A DNA stretch of 7,246 nucleotides from positions 1 through 7,246 of the forward strand of contig CAYSIR010000212.1 in the NCBI GenBank assembly GCA_964431105.1, written 5' to 3'. The position numbers and the translations under genes are program-made. The DNA comes from RECH01 sp964431105 (GTDB taxonomy: Bacteria; Cyanobacteriota; Cyanobacteriia; RECH01). This document shows positions 4,474 to 7,246 of this stretch, piece after piece. Under the pieces are notes generated by a model, which ran no database searches, was not told where the DNA came from, and worked only from the letters and a program-made list of their open reading frames with translations. Every line of letters begins with the position of its first letter. The first letter of the stretch is position 1.

Positions 4474-7246
4474 ACAACTCATCCGTTGGCACGTCATGTT
4501 CATCATCGGAATAGCCGGGGGCGATCGCTTCAGTGTCCTCGCCAATATCCTCGCTAAAACCTGCACCAGCCTCTTCACCAATGTCCTGATTGAATAGATT
4601 GGACTCTTCAAGCCGACTAGCACCCAAGAGATCCATCTCCGCAGTTGCATCAGCCGCACTACCTAATTCAGATAATGCATCGAGTTCATCAAGGACATCA
4701 TCTGAGGCATCCGGATCTGATTCATCAGGTATGGACGCATCCGGTACGCCAAGTTCATCTTCTAGCAGATCATCTACAAGGCGATCGCTCGAAGGATCAT
4801 CGCTCATATCCAGGTAGCCAGCAGTGGCTTGCGAGTCTACAGAATCCGCACGTTCAGCCAAATCATCAAGGCTGACATTCCCCTCACCCCAATCGTCAAA
4901 CGCATCCAAGGCTGCCTCGAAATCCAAGTCGGAGCCATCGGTTTCAGTGACCTCAGCGATCGCGACCGATTCATCATCATCCCCCATGTCTAACTGTTCA
5001 CTATTGCCTGCATCAGTCTGTGTCCAATCAAGATCACCTAAATCACTTAACTCACTCAGTTCGTCGGCGCTATTCTCTGGGTTAAGTGTTGCAGACTGTT
5101 CCCAATCGAAATCATCTGTCGCCATGGCATCCGTCGCTGACTCATTATCTTCTGTGACGTTGGATGGTTCAGACACTTCTAGCTCAGGCGCTTCTAAATT
5201 ATTTATCTCTGCGAGTTGCTGTGTTACTGAAGTCTCAGCATCATAATCAGCCAGTTGTTCAGGGGCGATCGCCTCTGGCTCTGAGGTGCGATCGCTCCCC
5301 TCACCTGACAGATTCTCCAGCCATTCATCATCGGTAGCAGCCGATGATGAACTATCATCAGGTACCAAGCTCGCGTCATTCGTATCCCCAAATTCAGTTG
5401 CAGAAGATGCTTCTGATTCAGAATGCGCCCAGTAGCGCTGTGCAATCTGATTCGCCCACTCATGCAAGTCTTCTACCGGTGGCGTGAAGCGCAGAGTCTC
5501 GTCTTGGCTAGGTTGTTCATTAGGTTGAGCCTCAGATTGAACCTCTAAATTATCTGAATTGCTTGAATCGTTTGAGGCGCTATCTTCAAGCTTTTCAGTA
5601 TCAGTTACAGTATCAGTTACAAATTCGGCTGTCTCAGTTCCCTCGGTTACATCTGCTGCATCTACTGTCTCTGCTGGATCTTCTATCGCTGCCGTCTCCA
5701 GGAAAGCTGTATCCAGCCCACCGGAATCATAAGCGTCCATGAAATTAGGCTGCGTAAGGTCAGATAAGTCTGACAGATCAGATTCTGTCAGCGTAGAATT
5801 TGCCAATTCCAATTCATCATCCACACGTTCAGGTTCCCCGTCATGGGACTGACTAGATTGATGAGCTGCGATCGCGTCTTGGAACGCATCATCCATTACA
5901 CTAGAATCAGGTAAGGATTCTATTCCATTCGACAACCCCTCAGATAATCCCTCACTCCAATCCATACCCTCCTGAATGAGTGTGCTGTCATCCGGGATAA
6001 AGGTATCGTCTGTTAATCTCGTATCAATCGCTTCTGTCTCATCAGACAAATCTGAAATTAGGATCGCTTCATGGTCAACATCAGTTACATCAAGCTGGCT
6101 AGCCCACTGATCAATATCATCAAGCTCCACATCGCTGGACTCAGAATCACTTCGCGGTGATTCAAATTGGTCGGACAGTTCAAAATCGTTCAAATCCAAG
6201 CCGTTTGAGCTAGCTAAGCCAGACCGTTCAGATCGGTCGTCAATATCGAAACCTTCCTCACCAAGATAGCCTGAGTTTGTTGCAAATAGGTCATCAGATA
6301 AACTATCATCGGATATTTCCGACTCAGTTTCCAATTCAATTTCCGGTACTAACTCGTCTGAATCTAGCTCAAAATCCCAATCGCTGATTTCTTCAGCCGC
6401 TCCACTTATTTCATCTTCAGCGATCGCCTCTTCACTCTCATCCTCCAGCGCATTGAGAAAATCAGCATCTAAGGTATCAGGGCGATCGATCTCAAGTAAG
6501 TCCTCTGCGCTCTCAAGTTCCCCACTCCAGTCATCATCTGACTCAGATAGGTCAGTCTGCTCTAGCAATACATCATCCGAGGAATCACTGGTCGGGTCAC
6601 TAAATCCACTGCCGCCAAATTCTGCGATCGCCGCCAACTCAGCCATCTCCTGTTCTAAGTTATTGGAGGACTGCAACCGATCCGTTGTAGTTATATTATC
6701 TACATCAGCAGGTGATGATTGAGCGATCGCGTCTGTTAATTCTGTTGTTGCTGGCTCAGCCGTCAGTTCATCCAGTTGCCAATCATCAATAGCCTCAGCA
6801 GCATCCGCAGACGCATCAGCCATATCTAGTTCATCAATCGCCGTTAGTCCCAAGTCTGACGGTTCGTCTGCTTCAGCGACTCTCAAAAGGTCAGCTTCAT
6901 CAGAGTCTTCGTCCGCAGTCGCATCCAGCTCTAGATCGGACTCCAGTTCATCGGAAATACCTGAAAAGAGCATGGCTTCAGCATTGGCATTCAAGGTTTC
7001 CAAATCTGGAGCGATCGCAGCTTCACTGCTATCACGGCTGAAATCATCAGCGAAATAATCATCTGAGTCGGTATCTGTTGTCCACAGGTTATCGGTATCG
7101 GGCAGATTATCCGATACTTCATCAAAAGCATCGACCTCTAATTCCAAACCGGGGTCAGCATCTTGACTATCATCCAAAAATAATAAATGATCGGGGATAG
7201 ATTCGGTTTCGTCGTCAGCAAAGGGATCAGCTAGCGCAGATTCAAT
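4474..7246 (-). CDS. Giant acidic low-complexity protein, central part (5' end beyond window, 3' side runs into assembly gap)
   Basis: No family is recognised. The frame is open for 924 codons from the right edge to the gap without a stop. A TTG at 7177 can be read as a start, but the frame continues upstream in the same acidic style (ADPFADDETESIPDHL), so the real start lies outside the window. In sampled stretches Asp plus Glu make up 30-38% of residues. I find one lysine (TEKLED), no cysteine and about 15 arginines, so the chain must be strongly negative and probably disordered. Twelve tryptophans occur, ten directly after Asp or Glu, as in DDWQLDEL, DDDWSGEL, MDWSEGLS and FDDWGEG. One less acidic island, RFTPPVEDLHEWANQIAQRY (about 5432-5491), looks helical. 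Ten in-frame AIA tripeptides in the whole gene come from HIP1 octamers. Possible roles such as scaffold, ion binding or nucleic-acid mimicry are only guesses. Confidence 0.85.
5596..5619. repeat. 12-bp tandem duplication in coding sequence
   Basis: Two perfect copies of cagtatcagtta (5596-5607, 5608-5619) encode the repeated VTDT in FVTDTVTDTEK. A similar but imperfect 12-bp duplication at 5931-5954 encodes EGLSEGLS. Both keep the frame and show how this gene grows by small duplications. Confidence 0.8.

Noticed and set aside
5770..5791. Perfect 8-bp inverted repeat ctgacaga/tctgtcag with 6-nt loop
   Set aside because: It falls inside the coding run ESDLSDLSDL, where repeated Ser-Asp-Leu codons readily create such symmetry. 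No T tract or gene boundary is near.
3473..6722. Serine-rich plus-strand frames and alternate minus-strand frames across the acidic gene
   Set aside because: They arise because Asp, Glu and Ser codons read in other frames give long open stretches of Ser, His or Met/Arg. The minus-strand acidic frame is continuous and ends in a membrane segment and domain.

Overview
The window looks cyanobacterial. The octamer GCGATCGC (HIP1, the highly iterated palindrome typical of many cyanobacterial chromosomes) occurs 26 times by my count in 7146 determined bases. The protein types agree: a GyrA/ParC paralogue of the MAKQLN type, a stand-alone response regulator with a loop common in cyanobacteria, and a GHL10-type glycosyl hydrolase-like protein. 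I cannot name genus or species. The sequence contains one run of exactly 100 N (4374-4473), so it is a scaffold.

Layout from left to right: (1) 1-383, minus strand, the first 127 codons of a type IIA topoisomerase A subunit, running off the left edge. (2) 384-917, a divergent intergenic region with a degenerate 11-bp tandem repeat. (3) 918-1316, plus strand, a single-domain CheY/DivK-like response regulator. (4) 1317-1570, a spacer with an NtcA-like GTA-N8-TAC palindrome. (5) 1592-2782, plus strand, an exported or membrane-anchored GHL10 protein, probably acting on cell-wall glycan. (6) 2783-3117, a convergent intergenic region with a terminator-like hairpin. (7) 3118-7246, minus strand, a giant acidic gene interrupted by the N gap and open at the right edge.

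The giant protein is the unusual part. Its 924 visible residues upstream of the gap are about one-third Asp/Glu, with one lysine and no cysteine, and short Asp/Glu-Trp motifs at intervals. The 417 residues after the gap continue the acidic, low-complexity style, then give one hydrophobic membrane segment and a compact basic C-terminal domain with a helix-turn-helix look. Both sides of the gap carry the same 9 bases (acaactcat). Merging that overlap removes 109 positions, which brings the two parts into one reading frame. I infer one gene of at least 1339 codons whose true start lies outside the window.

The genes do not form an obvious operon: gyrA and the regulator diverge, and the hydrolase and the acidic gene converge. 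No mobile element, CRISPR array, tRNA or rRNA was seen. The best candidate for something undescribed is the giant acidic, membrane-anchored protein with its C-terminal DNA-binding-like domain. Its function cannot be deduced from the sequence alone.
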